From Isochrysis galbana (Eukaryota; Haptophyta; Isochrysidales; Isochrysidaceae), in assembly GCA_018136815.1 (NCBI GenBank), contig CM030931.1, forward strand, positions 8,227,557 to 8,291,556: a DNA stretch of 64,000 nt. Reading direction: 5' to 3'. The notes under the pieces are model-generated. The model did no database searches, was not told the DNA's origin, and was given only the letters and a program-made list of their open reading frames with translations. Each line of letters starts with the position of its first letter. Positions within the stretch are counted from its first letter, which is position 1. This document shows, piece by piece, positions 1-9,350 of this stretch. Position numbers and translations under genes: made by a program.

Positions 1-109
1 CCGTCTTCTTTTGCCCCCCCCCCCCCCTCGACCCCCCCCCCCCCCAACGATTAACGCTCCCGCTCCCGCTTCCCGGCGCTCCTCACGCCGCAGTCCGCAG
101 TACGCTTTC

Positions 110-360
110 TAAAAAAAATTTGAACATTTTGGGCTAAACACCTACTAGGTCACCAAGGTTTTCCCTACCTCTACTCCGACACCGCCCTTATCCTTCATTC
201 ATTTTTCTTCGGTTTCTGGGGTCCGGCCATGGTCCATGGTGCACTACCAAGGGCCTAGTTCAGAGTTTGGCTTCTGTGCAGGCGTTTTGAACGTCTATTT
301 TGTGTGGTTATCTAGGGGCAATACGATTTGTAGGTATTGCTCGGCCTAGAGCCTAGCTAC
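110..360 (-). mobile_element. LINE 3-prime end fragment
   Basis: This stretch matches 44,900-45,150 and the reverse complement of 63,700-63,930. Shared landmarks are the words TTTTGGGCTA and CACCTACTAG, then a CCGCCCTT block and a GGGTCCGGCC-like block. In the 63.4 kb copy the same sequence follows the end of a LINE ORF2 reading frame, so it is the LINE 3-prime untranslated region, here on the minus strand. The extreme 3-prime end is T-rich in all three copies. Only this 3-prime part is present. Confidence 0.6.
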
Positions 361-397
361 TAGCTAGAGCCCTAGCCCTAGCTGCGCAAACATAACA

Positions 398-452
398 TGG
401 CACATGCACATGCACATGCACATGCACATGCACATGCACATGCACATGCACA
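398..452. repeat. (CACATG)n hexanucleotide microsatellite
   Basis: About nine tandem copies of a CACATG hexamer. They create His-Ala and Met-His frames that I do not regard as coding. Confidence 0.9.
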
Positions 453-907
453 TGCATACATATATACATATGTGCTCATTTGCCATCATTTCGTGTCATT
501 TCAATGTCACTTCTCACTTCCACATCGCTTTTCGCGCTTCACCAAGAGTAGCGAGCAACTTCTCAGAGAACAAAATGCACGGTTTTGGCGTTGTGTAGCC
601 CCTTGATGCTTGATGCAGTGAAGCGCGAATACGAAGCGCGGTGAGGCTTGCGGCTACCTACAATTCAATTAAATTCTTAATAGTCTCACCGCACACGCGG
701 CTGTGGACCCTCTGCTTTCTCTCTGGAGGAGCGAGTACGAGCTGCGCAAACTGTCGGAACTTGGCCACAACCGCGTCGGGGCCCGCCCGGCCGCCCGGAC
801 CTGCGGTCCGGATCTGGTGGGGTCGGTCCGGAAGTCCCCTTTTTTTTTAGAGTGCACGTACGAAACAGTCCTTACTTCTCGCCTCTTGATCGCTTTGCCC
901 GCGCGCC

Positions 908-2338
908 ATGCTGCCTCGCCTCCTCCGCGGCCGCGGCCTCTCCACCGTGCGTGCGCCCGTGCTGGACGAGAGCTTGCTACGACGACTGGAGGGCGTGTGC
1001 CGCGTGAGCACCAATCCCTCCATCCTCCAACGCCACGGCGACGACGAGTCGCACCACATGCCCATTCCTCCTGCAGCCGTCGCGTTCCCGCAGTCGGTCG
1101 AGGCGGTCCGAGCAGTTGTCAGGCTCTGCAGCGAGAGCGCGACGGCTCTCGTGCCGTTCGGATCGGGCACGTCACTTGAGGGGCACATCCAGGCGACGCG
1201 CGGCGGTATCTCGCTCGACATGAGCCTGATGGACAGCGTGCTCCGAGTGGGGCATGAAGACATGGACTGCACTGTCGAGGCTGGAGTCACGCGCAAGGGC
1301 CTCAACGCCCATCTGCGGCACACGGGGCTTCACTTCTCGGTGGACCCGGGGGCTGACGCCTCCATCGGAGGCATGGTGGCGACAGGCGCCTCCGGCACCT
1401 CCGCCGTCCGGTACGGCACCATGCGCGAGAATGTGCTCGGCCTCACCGCTGTGCTGGCCTCTGGCGAGGTGATCCGCACGGGTGGGCGGGCACGCAAGAG
1501 CTCGGCTGGGTATGACTTGACGCGACTACTGATCGGATCAGAGGGCACCCTCGCTATCATTACGGACGTCACTCTACGCCTGCATGCCATCCCACCCGCC
1601 GGCGCCGCGGCCTCCTGCCTCTTCCCCACCCTTGCAGACGCTGCATCAGCCGTGACGCTCCTCTTACAGTCCTCTATCCCGGTAGCTCGATGTGAGATCC
1701 TCGACGCGGGTACTGTTGCCGCGTTCAATGCGTACGCCAAGGACATTCCGAACCTGCCCGTGGGGCCGACTCTAATCCTTGAGTTCGAGGGCGTCTCAGA
1801 AAGAGCGGTGGCTGAGCAGGCTGAGCAAGCCCGGGGATGTTGTGCCAACTTTGGCGGGGCGGATTTCGAGTGGGCGTCTGGCGAGGCGGACAGACGCCGG
1901 CTATGGCAAGCACGGCACAACACGTACTACGCTGCACTCGCTCTTCGTCCGGGCTCACGGGGCATCGTCACCGACGCCGCTGTCCCCATATCACATCTCG
2001 CCGAGGTTATGGAAGCCACTGCACGCGATGTCGACACATCGGGCGTTGTCGGCCCAATCTTCGGGCACGCTGGCGACGGCAACTTCCATGCCATCCTGCT
2101 TGAGCACCCCGACGACCCGCCGGAGTATGTTGCCGCGCTCAACGCCGTGCACGCGCGCCTCATCGAGCGGGCCCTCGCCGCCGGTGGCACGTGCACAGGT
2201 GAGCACGGGATTGGTGTGGGGAAAAAGAGCTGGCTCAGGCGGCAACACGGAGACGGGGCAATAGAGGTGATGCGCACGATCAAGCGAGCCCTCGACCCGC
2301 AAAATATCCTGAACCCAGACAAGATTGTCGACTTCTAA
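908..2338 (+). CDS. FAD-linked D-lactate (2-hydroxyacid) dehydrogenase, mitochondrial
   Basis: A 476-residue uninterrupted reading frame of the FAD-binding oxidase family (FAD_binding_4 plus FAD-oxidase C domain), the usual length for D-lactate dehydrogenase (cytochrome). It should oxidise D-lactate or a related D-2-hydroxyacid and pass electrons to cytochrome c or quinone. The N-terminus (MLPRLLRGRGLSTVR) is Arg-rich and lacks acidic residues, as in a mitochondrial presequence. The FAD pyrophosphate loop PFGSGTSLEGH is at residues 83-93, followed by the DPGADASIGGMVATGASG stretch. The C-terminal domain has GHAGDGNFH near residue 386 (metal and substrate histidines) and GEHGIGVGKK near 431, ending with LDPQNILNPDKI. 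I chose the ATG at 908 because it supplies the presequence. No introns are needed. Glycolate or D-2-hydroxyglutarate dehydrogenase are close alternatives. Confidence 0.93.
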   Translation: MLPRLLRGRGLSTVRAPVLDESLLRRLEGVCRVSTNPSILQRHGDDESHHMPIPPAAVAFPQSVEAVRAVVRLCSESATALVPFGSGTSLEGHIQATRGGISLDMSLMDSVLRVGHEDMDCTVEAGVTRKGLNAHLRHTGLHFSVDPGADASIGGMVATGASGTSAVRYGTMRENVLGLTAVLASGEVIRTGGRARKSSAGYDLTRLLIGSEGTLAIITDVTLRLHAIPPAGAAASCLFPTLADAASAVTLLLQSSIPVARCEILDAGTVAAFNAYAKDIPNLPVGPTLILEFEGVSERAVAEQAEQARGCCANFGGADFEWASGEADRRRLWQARHNTYYAALALRPGSRGIVTDAAVPISHLAEVMEATARDVDTSGVVGPIFGHAGDGNFHAILLEHPDDPPEYVAALNAVHARLIERALAAGGTCTGEHGIGVGKKSWLRRQHGDGAIEVMRTIKRALDPQNILNPDKIVDF

Positions 2339-3780
2339 CTTTGGTGACCATAGATGGTGGTGTAACAGCTGTCGTAGGTAGGGTGCGCCATAGCGTGCGC
2401 AATTTTGCTACTTTGTATTGGCTGGCGGGGGGCTAGATACTTGTAGGAGGGCCGCGCCCGAGGTGGAGTTTTGAGATTTGCGGGTGCACTGGTATGGAGA
2501 GGGAGGTGCTAGGCCGGTCCCTCACGCTTTGAATCACTATTTTCAACCCCTCCTGGGCCTGGGTGTCCAAGGATTCCCCACGGGACCCCCTTAGCTGCCC
2601 CCCCCCCCCCCCGCGAACTCCCTCTACCCCACGAAAATCCATGGCGTCGGTGAGTGACCCCCCCGCCTTGTCCGGCCCATGGAAGTCTATTTTGGGAGAA
2701 TGGGAGGATCGCGCGCGTGAGAGTGAGAGAATCAAAGCTGTGAATGTCGGGCGAATCCTCATACCAAACGCGGAGGTTCCGTGTCGGCCGATCGCCGGCT
2801 GTCGGCCTCACAACAATGGCAATGGCTGCCAGCTAGTGAGGAGCCCAAGCTCAAGCGCCTCGCGAGGGATGTGGGAGATCCCTTGTGGGTCGCACGCTCG
2901 ATCTCGAGGGTCGCACAGTGCGGTAGTGACATATCCCCGCCCATCGCACCGCAAGCACACAATGATGATTCGACACTCGACACGGCCCGACCTCCATGAG
3001 GCCGGCCCCTGAGACGCTGGCGAGCGCTAGCGAGCGCTGCCAGAAGTTCAGGCCCAAATCCCAAATGGAGGCCGTTCGCCGAGGCGAGCGCATTGAGCCA
3101 AGGGCTCATGTGCAAGCTCGGTCCAATGGTGGCCTTCGCTGGACTCATGCATACGCGCTTCATGCGTACGCAAAGTCTAGCGCAGCAGAGCTTCTCTTCT
3201 ATCTTCGCGTCGAAGTCGTAAGTCGTCGAGCTTTTTGTTGAGCTCAAGTTGGATGCCGTCGACCCCGGCCCATTCGAGCACGATTGGAGCAGGAACTGAC
3301 GAATTGGGAAGGCCCATAGCCCATAGGGCCTGAGGGCAATGACAATGAGGAGGGAGGCATGCCAGCGGCAGGCGCGGCGGAGGGGACGACTTCGGAGGTG
3401 CTGACGGGCTGCTGAAGCCCATCAGCAAAGGAAGGCGGGCAAGCGGGCTTGGGCGAGGGCGAGGACGGCGGCGAGAGCGACATCGAACGAGCGGCGAGAG
3501 GCGAGGAATAAAAAAATTTCCAGCACTGGGAAGGTGCTGGTCCGAAGTTTTTTCTTCAGTGAAGGTGCAGGTGAAGGTGAGGGTGCAGGAACTGCAATTG
3601 AAGGTGAAGACATGGTGAACGGGGCGCGCTGGGCGGCCAGTAGCCCCCAAGGTGGCTGTTGATCGTGCTCGCGTGGGATTGGCCAAGTTGAGAGCCAAAA
3701 GTGATCAAGTGGTGGGGCACACCACCTGTGGTGAGCTGAGTGTAGCTGTGGCTGTGGGGTGGTCTGGTGAGAAAGAGAGT
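2339..3780. other. intergenic, no supported gene
   Basis: Nothing here has a convincing coding signature; the frames are short, overlapping and compositionally odd. It contains a poly-C run near 2,598-2,612. From about 3,496 to 3,620 an AATAAAAAAATTTCC word followed by GTGAAGGTGCAGGTGAAG-like triplets recurs at 15,670-15,780, so part of this region is a dispersed repeat. Confidence 0.5.
3496..3620 (+). repeat. dispersed repeat R1, copy 1
   Basis: Shares TAAAAAAATTTCCA, a CTGGGAAG word and GGTGCAGGTGAAGG-type repeats with 15,670-15,780. Function unknown; probably part of a retroelement untranslated region. Confidence 0.5.
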
Positions 3781-4095
3781 TGAGACATAACATGAGAGGT
3801 TTGATCAACGTGGGGCATGGAGGGCGAGCGAAGAGGGACTGGAGGAGCACGCGGGGACAGGTCGGACGGCGCGGGCGCACTCTCAGTCATCACGAGGCAC
3901 TGTGGCACGAGGGCGAGGGCGAGAGCAGACGGGAGGAGCACGAGGGGCGATCGAGCGATGGCGCAGAGCGTTCGGAGGACACCGGGGGGAAAACGTCACG
4001 CGCGGGGGGGGGGGGGGGGGGGGGGGGGCGCGGGAAAATAATAGACGGGAAAGGGGGCGGAAACTCAAGGGAGCACTCGGGGGAAAGGCGGGAGG

Positions 4096-4259
4096 GAGGA
4101 GAAGGGAAAGGGCTTTCGCGGGGGAAGGGGGCCGATCGAGATAGCGCGAGGGGGAGGGAAACGGGGCGCGACGGACGAGGGGAGTCGCGCGGGGAACCTA
4201 GTCGGGGCGTATGGGAAGAGGCAATAAGTGTACAAGGCCCCTTCCTTACCCGCAACACC
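4096..4259. repeat. direct repeat, copy 1 (partner 4315-4482)
   Basis: About 164 bp are repeated nearly identically at 4,315-4,482, 219 bp downstream. Both copies run from GAGGAGAAGGGAAAGGGC to CCTTACCCGCAACACC. The second copy has a small AAGA insertion before GAGGCAATAAG. A G-run (about 4,006-4,028) lies just upstream. Confidence 0.9.
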
Positions 4260-4314
4260 CCCCCGATGCGAGAGCCTGTGTCCGGGCGGCGAGAGCATCG
4301 CAAGAGGCGGGGAA

Positions 4315-4482
4315 GAGGAGAAGGGAAAGGGCTTTCGCGGGGGAAGGGGGCCGATCGAGATAGCGCGAGGGGGAGGGAAACGGGGCGCGACGGACGAGGG
4401 GAGTCGCGCGGGGAACCTAGTCGGGGCGTATGGGAAGAAAGAGGCAATAAGTGTACAAGGCCCCTTCCTTACCCGCAACACC
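4315..4482. repeat. direct repeat, copy 2 (partner 4096-4259)
   Basis: Second member of the pair. It overlaps the distal part of the LINE ORF1-like frame at 4,417-4,962 (minus), so the duplication probably arose within or after that insertion. Confidence 0.9.
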
Positions 4483-4962
4483 ACCCATGTTATCGTCGGG
4501 AAAAAACGCAGGCACCTGCACTGCACGCACACTCCGGACCGAACTTGATGGCACGCAAGAGAGGCCAGAGAACGGTGTCCGACGCGGCATTCCCCCATTG
4601 GGGTCCTGCCTGTGATGATGCCGGACCAGCCCCTCGCGCCGGAGCGCGAGGGCGGTATCGCGGCTGTGTAAGGGCCGGGCCCGGAGGCCTCCCCTGTTGG
4701 AGCGTCCCTCTGGTGTGATGTGGGTGGTGTGGCTGTGGGTTGTGCTGAAGATGTGTGGCATGCTGGCTGCTGCCAGCATGGCGGCCTTGTTCGTGGCGTT
4801 CGTGGGCTGATGCGCGGGCGTGACTCGCCGGCTCCTGTGCCCACCTGACTGGGGGGGGTCGTCCTGGCGCGGTCGCTTCGGCGACAGCGGCGTGTCCTTC
4901 ATTGCTTCGTCCATCTCGGCGAGGGCGGCGGCAGCGAGGGAGGGCGACAGCGCGCGCTCCAT
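4417..4962 (-). pseudogene. LINE ORF1-like fragment (MERA family)
   Basis: The frame opens at an ATG (4,962) with MERALSPSLAAAALAEMDEA and then has a basic PLSPKRPRQDDPP stretch. The same start occurs at 46,929 (plus), and shorter versions at 35,875, 63,358 (minus) and 61,342 (plus). I read it as the first open reading frame of the LINE family scattered through the window; the basic patch could be a nuclear or nucleic-acid-binding signal. After about residue 30 the copies diverge, so this one is decayed. A short hairpin sits immediately upstream. Confidence 0.5.
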
Positions 4963-4966
4963 GACC

Positions 4967-4984
4967 CTATCAGTTTACTGATAG
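4967..4984 (-). promoter_or_regulatory. conserved 5-prime hairpin upstream of MERA ORF
   Basis: The 18-nt inverted repeat CTATCAGTAAACTGATAG (minus strand) ends four bases before the ATG at 4,962. Copies occur in the same position at 46,907-46,924 and, with changes, 35,886-35,903. The role is unknown; it may be a structured 5-prime end of the element RNA. Confidence 0.55.
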
Positions 4985-6239
4985 TTGCAGCCCAACCCTT
5001 ACTAATAGTAGTAGTTAAAAAGCCCCTGTTTGACCGCCCTACGGCTGAGCACCGATAGAAGTGCAAAAATACGAGTTTGACTTATATGGTCCAGTGTACA
5101 TAGAATCAGGCCATTAGGCCTTGTGGACCCAGTGAGTCGGCGTCACAAAATTCCTCATTATTCGATGTTTGTGCCTCGCATGAAGGGCCTCACCAAAAAT
5201 ATACGACTGTATTTCGCGCACCGTCTTCGCAAAGTCACCGATGATCCCATCATGTCTTTCCCTGCCGTCACTCAGTTCGCGTCCAAGCACTCGGGAGAGG
5301 TCCACGCCGGGCCTGGCACCCCTCCTCCCTTGTCTCATACCGTCCCGGTTCCGCCCACGCTTAGCTCCCCATAGCTCTCCATCAAGTCATACATGCGTCC
5401 ATTGCCCCACCCTTTGCACTCGCACAGCCAACACCGCACTCCTCCACAACACAGAGCTGACTCTTCGGGGCGTACCGGCTGGACCGCCCACCGCTCTCTG
5501 TAGCTCCCGCCCTCCTTTTCCCCCCACAGTGACGGCGCTCCCACCGCTTCTAAACAGGTAAGAATCTCGTCCACATGAAACGTTGTCATTCTCTCACCTA
5601 CTTCCACTACAACATGCATGGTGCATGTTGTGCAAAGCCATCGTTGGCCATTGGAGCTGTTCTTTAATACTGCCGACAATCCACATGGCGAAAATGGCGA
5701 GATCCTAATAGCATGGAATGCGCGTGAATTATGCCCTGAGCGCCCGGACGACCTGTGTTTGCGTAGACGACCACTCGGGACAGCGAGGATGGACCATGGT
5801 GCTTCACAACGGTTTATCACAGAAACCATCTCACATGATGGGCACAAAGCAAAAGCATGGAATGGCATGATAGGAAACAGTGATGCAAGCGCGCACCGCT
5901 GCAGCATCTGACGTGCAGCGATAAAGCTCATACCCACAGCACGTGTGGCAACATAAGAGCATGAGGAAAATGCCAGATCTACCTCTGGCCCATAGACCAG
6001 CGCTCACAGACCCCATCGCTCTGGCGGGCTCGAGCATTCCGGCGCACGAGCGCCACTTCAGATCCGCGGAAGAGATCGTTGACTTGCATCGCGCGACCGT
6101 ACGATAATTCTCACCAGGACGAGGAAATTGCAACACGAGTAATAGCCGTCGTGCCTTCACAGCTCGGTTTGGCGAACAGCTCTACACACGCAAGCAATCT
6201 CACTTGGCAGTGTCTTTGGAGGGGTATTGGCTGTGACGA
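4985..6239. other. region without a confident gene
   Basis: Contains a GTAGGGCGGTCAAACA word (minus strand, 5,027-5,042) shared with three other sites. A canonical splice donor context, AACAG followed by GTAAGAAT, occurs at 5,558 on the plus strand. A minus frame near 5,114-5,338 ends in a plausible-looking exon-like tail. I could not assemble a gene from these pieces. Confidence 0.4.
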
Positions 6240-6746
6240 TTAGACCAGGCTCGTCGCTGGCGTTTCCGGAGAAATAATACGCTTGCGTGACGTCTTGACG
6301 GCGGCGATGACTAGCGCAGCGATGGCAATGCACGCGAGTCCAGCACTGACGAGCATGCTGCCGCCCGCGAGCCGATGCATCCTTCCGGCTTGCGTGGCAG
6401 CAGGCTCGGCGTTCACCCAGAAGAAGCCTCCTTCGGGCGGCGGCGGCGGCGGACTCTGCATTATGCCAAGACTGTGCTTCATCCGGTTGAAGAAGCTGGG
6501 CGGGGGCGGCGGCGGGCTTGCATCGTCTCCACCGAAGAGCGAGAGGGTGGGCAGCGTGGGCATCTGGATGGTGGGGAGGCCAAAGGCTCCCTCGGGAGGA
6601 GGCGGGGGCGGGCTGTGCTGGAAAAGGTCGATTGGCCAGATCTTTTCCTGCGGCGCGAGCGCGGGCGTGCCCTCGCCCTCGCCGCGAGCCGCCAGGGGCA
6701 GCAGCAACAGCGTGGTGGCGAGGATGGATCGGTGTGCCGCTGCCAT
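6240..6746 (-). CDS. secreted/type I membrane protein with poly-proline extracellular segment
   Basis: A 168-residue frame starting at the ATG at 6,746 (MAAAHRSILATTLLLLPLAA), a typical cleavable signal peptide. The long upstream extension to 6,845 is only Pro-rich translation of a poly-C tract. Residues about 25-110 contain three P6 runs, each in an SPPPPPPEG/APPPPPPSF-like setting (HSPPPPPPEGAF, SPPPPPPSFF, SPPPPPPEGGFF), suggesting a threefold internal repeat. A hydrophobic helix (about 130-155, MLVSAGLACIAIAALVIAAV) is followed by KTSRKR, so the tail is cytoplasmic. No family recognised. The proline runs resemble extensin-like or wall-associated proteins, which is inference only. Confidence 0.6.
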   Translation of the reverse strand: MAAAHRSILATTLLLLPLAARGEGEGTPALAPQEKIWPIDLFQHSPPPPPPEGAFGLPTIQMPTLPTLSLFGGDDASPPPPPPSFFNRMKHSLGIMQSPPPPPPEGGFFWVNAEPAATQAGRMHRLAGGSMLVSAGLACIAIAALVIAAVKTSRKRIISPETPATSLV

Positions 6747-6759
6747 TGAAAGATGAGAG

Positions 6760-7085
6760 TGGGGGGGGGGGGGGGCGAGAAGGCGGGGGGGAAGGGGGGG
6801 GGGGGGGGGAAGCCCTGCGTTCCGTGGGAAGAGGGGTCCTCCCACAGTATATTAGAAGGTGGATTTGAAAGTGGGTGGGGGTGGGGGTGGGGGGGCGTTC
6901 GGGCGAGGAGTGATAGAAAGGTAGAGTACTCCTAGGTAAGGTGATGGGGGGGGGGGGGGGGAAGAGAGAGAGAGAGACGGGAAAGGTGGCGCGCGGGGGG
7001 GGGGCGGGCGGGCGAATATCGAAGGGGGGGGGGCCGGCGCGGGCGTCGGGCTCTGTCTCCGAGGGCGAGGAGAGATGGGCCGCGA
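6760..7085. repeat. poly-G / G-rich low complexity
   Basis: Several G runs of about 8-14 nt (near 6,762-6,774; 6,787-6,811; 6,944-6,960; 6,998-7,010; 7,024-7,034), poly-C on the coding strand of the upstream region of the 6.7 kb gene. No coding signal. Confidence 0.8.
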
Positions 7086-7238
7086 CGCGCCTGCTTCACA
7101 GTACAGGAGAGTACCCTACTTTACAGCTGTAGACTCGAGAGTACTCTACTTCTCTACTCTAGGGGTAGAGAGAGTAGAGCTCTAGAGGCTTGCGCTTCGC
7201 AGAGCGGCCCGCTTCGCAGAGCGGCCCCCCCCCTTCCC

Positions 7239-7748
7239 ATGGCTCCCAGAGCCATCCCCAAGCCCCAGGGGAAGCCTAAGCCGGCCCCTGGGCACTATAC
7301 TATCCAGGCCCGCGATCTCCGCGCCAGAAACCGCGCAGCCGCGCTCGAAGACGTCCGGAAGGCTGCAGCGTACTGCCGAGCGAACAGCGTCGGAGCCAAA
7401 GCAGCAATGGCCACAGGGATGTTCCCGCTGGCAACGCGGCATAAGGTCACAGGAGAGCTGCAGAAAGCGCAGGGGGACGAGCAACGAACGCGCGACTCAC
7501 ACTCACAGATTCTCACAAATGTAGAGCGGCGCAAGCTCGCTGCATGGATCCTAGCGCGCGCTGACATGCATGAGCCCCAAAACAGGCACCAGATATCCGT
7601 CAAAGTGCGCGAGATGCTCGCGGAGCGGCACAGGTTCAACCTGTCGAGTCGAGCGCTACCGGAGGGCTCTGAGCCACTCCGTCGCGAGCGGCACCGGCGG
7701 CTAGCGCGGCGCTTTGTCCCTCCTCCCCACCGGGAGTCGGGTGAATGA
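7239..7748 (+). pseudogene. transposase N-terminal part (HTH_CENPB/psq-type), truncated
   Basis: 169 residues from the ATG at 7,239. Residues about 25-70 (ARDLRARNRAAALEDVRKAA, then AAMATGMFPLATRHKV) fit a psq-type helix-turn-helix. Residues 95-130 (LTNVERRKLAAWILARADM, then RHQISVKVREMLAERH) fit the HTH_CENPB domain that follows in pogo/Tigger-like transposases. The frame then loses family character and stops. No DDE catalytic domain is attached; a matching C-terminal part lies about 5 kb away at 12.7-13.5 kb. Confidence 0.55.
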
Positions 7749-7858
7749 AATTCTGGACTGGGTCGGGCAACCCCATTCGGGTGTATGGACAGGGAACGAA
7801 CGGCGAACGAAGGACTGTGGGGCAGCGAGGCGCTCCTAGCGGCCCTAGTGTGATGGGT

Positions 7859-8963
7859 TGTAAGAGATTGTTAGACCTACAAAGAACTCTTCCCTCAGGG
7901 AGGGAGCCTAAGCTGCTTGAGTGCAGCGACGCAGCGAACAACGACGGACAACGAAGCTGAGAACAACAGGATACACCGACCCACGAACACACCGGAATCA
8001 TTCACCCAAACCAAGCAAATTATCAAGCAACCGCGACCCCAAATCACCGATAACTCAAACACGTCGCGAGAGACGGAGAGAGAGAGCGAGAGAGAGAGAG
8101 ACTCCGCAGCGACGGCCGGAGCGTGTCTCCGTTGTAACTTCCCACGTAGCGGAGAGTCCGAAGGGGAGCGTCATGTCGCGCGACCACGGCGATCACTTTG
8201 GATACAGATCGCGACGAGATATCTTCACGACCGAATAAATCTTGCCGTTGAGCGTGAACCTTCTAGACGCTTCTAACGAACAACCCTGAGTAGCAACCAA
8301 GGGGAAGAAACACCAAAGGGGCCAAGGGCTTGCATGTAACTTGCATCAAGGGGAAAGATTCCCTCACCTAGGAAGCGAACCTACACCGGTCTCCAAGGGG
8401 AGATGGCAAATTAAACCTCAAATCTCGAGCGGCTAGAGCAACCGACTCGCTCGCCAAAACCTTGACCGAGAAGAAAGAAGCAAGGACCTACAAGCCAAGG
8501 GTAGCGGACCTAGGGAATGTGAGAGGAAATTTCCGAACGCCAACGCGAACGCCAAACGCGGGAAGGCAACGAAACCCTAACCAGGCCAAGCAGAACCTAT
8601 GAAGAACAGGCCTGGACGACAACAAAAGTGAGCAGGTCCCAAGAAAGAACCGGAACCCAACAAGAAACAACAAGCCTTGCAAGAAACTAAACAAGCCTTC
8701 ACAAGGTAACTCGAGAGCCTGAGACAAGCGCGCAGCGAGTGACAGGCGACCTGCCTCCTTTGGGTCAAGATTGCCCGAAAGGAGGAAACCTGGAATCTAG
8801 ACCTGACAAACAGGCTGGAAGGAACGAAACGAGAACTCGAATTCTAGGTCGCTAGGGACGAACCCTACCAACCTAGATGTACCTGAGCTTCACCGTGTGG
8901 CCGCACGGCGAAGGACCTGGAAACAAGAGCCTGGAAATCGCATCATCTAAGATGAATGCGACA
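7859..8963 (-). repeat. 3-prime LTR of gypsy element (family A)
   Basis: On the minus strand, a G-rich polypurine tract (TCGGGGGG) immediately precedes TGTCGCATTC at 8,963, the expected start of a 3-prime LTR. The sequence from 8,963 down to about 8,690 is repeated on the plus strand at 34,319-34,590 with high similarity, which confirms a mobile LTR. The far end is uncertain; I placed it at TGTAAGAG (7,859) because LTRs end in TG...CA. No matching 5-prime LTR is visible to the right of the pol frame. Confidence 0.55.
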
Positions 8964-9350
8964 CCCCCCGACTAAGATCGAGACGTCTCCCGATGTCGAG
9001 CGGTGAACCTGGAAACAGAGACCTGGAACCTGGAACCTGAGCTGACTAGAGGTCAGAATCGGAACAAGAAGCAACGAAACATAGCGAGCGAAACGTGGAG
9101 ACAAGAACACCCTTTGGATCCAAAGCGAGCACGAAATCGGCGGCTTAACGAGGCGGCCTCTTTCGTACGCACTGCCCCACCCACTTCTCCCTTTTACAGG
9201 AGCTTTGCTCGGGTGTTGCGCCGGGTGTAGAGCGCAGGCAGCACGCGTTCAGCACCTCCATGATTCGCTCGGACGGAAACTTGAACTCGGAGCCCTAGCC
9301 GAGGCGTGGGGCTAGCCTAGAGGGACGGGTCCCTTACCCAAGACATGGGA
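8964..9350 (-). other. gypsy 3-prime untranslated segment
   Basis: Lies between the pol stop and the 3-prime LTR. About 9,150-9,240 (CCCACCCACTTCTCCC, then TTTTACAGGAG and GCTCGGGTGTTGCG) recurs at 54,023-54,070 next to another LTR, so it is internal element sequence conserved between two families. Confidence 0.6.

Noticed and set aside
397..606. ORF starting with His-Ala repeats
   Set aside because: Translation of the CACATG microsatellite with no continuing protein character.
3780..4718. 312-residue Gly/Arg/Glu-rich plus frame
   Set aside because: Low-complexity G-rich sequence including the direct repeat; antisense to the LINE ORF1 fragment.
5241..5561. Plus-strand exon ending at the donor-like AACAG|GTAAGAAT
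   Set aside because: The donor is excellent but the upstream frame is Pro/Ser low complexity and no compatible downstream exon was found.
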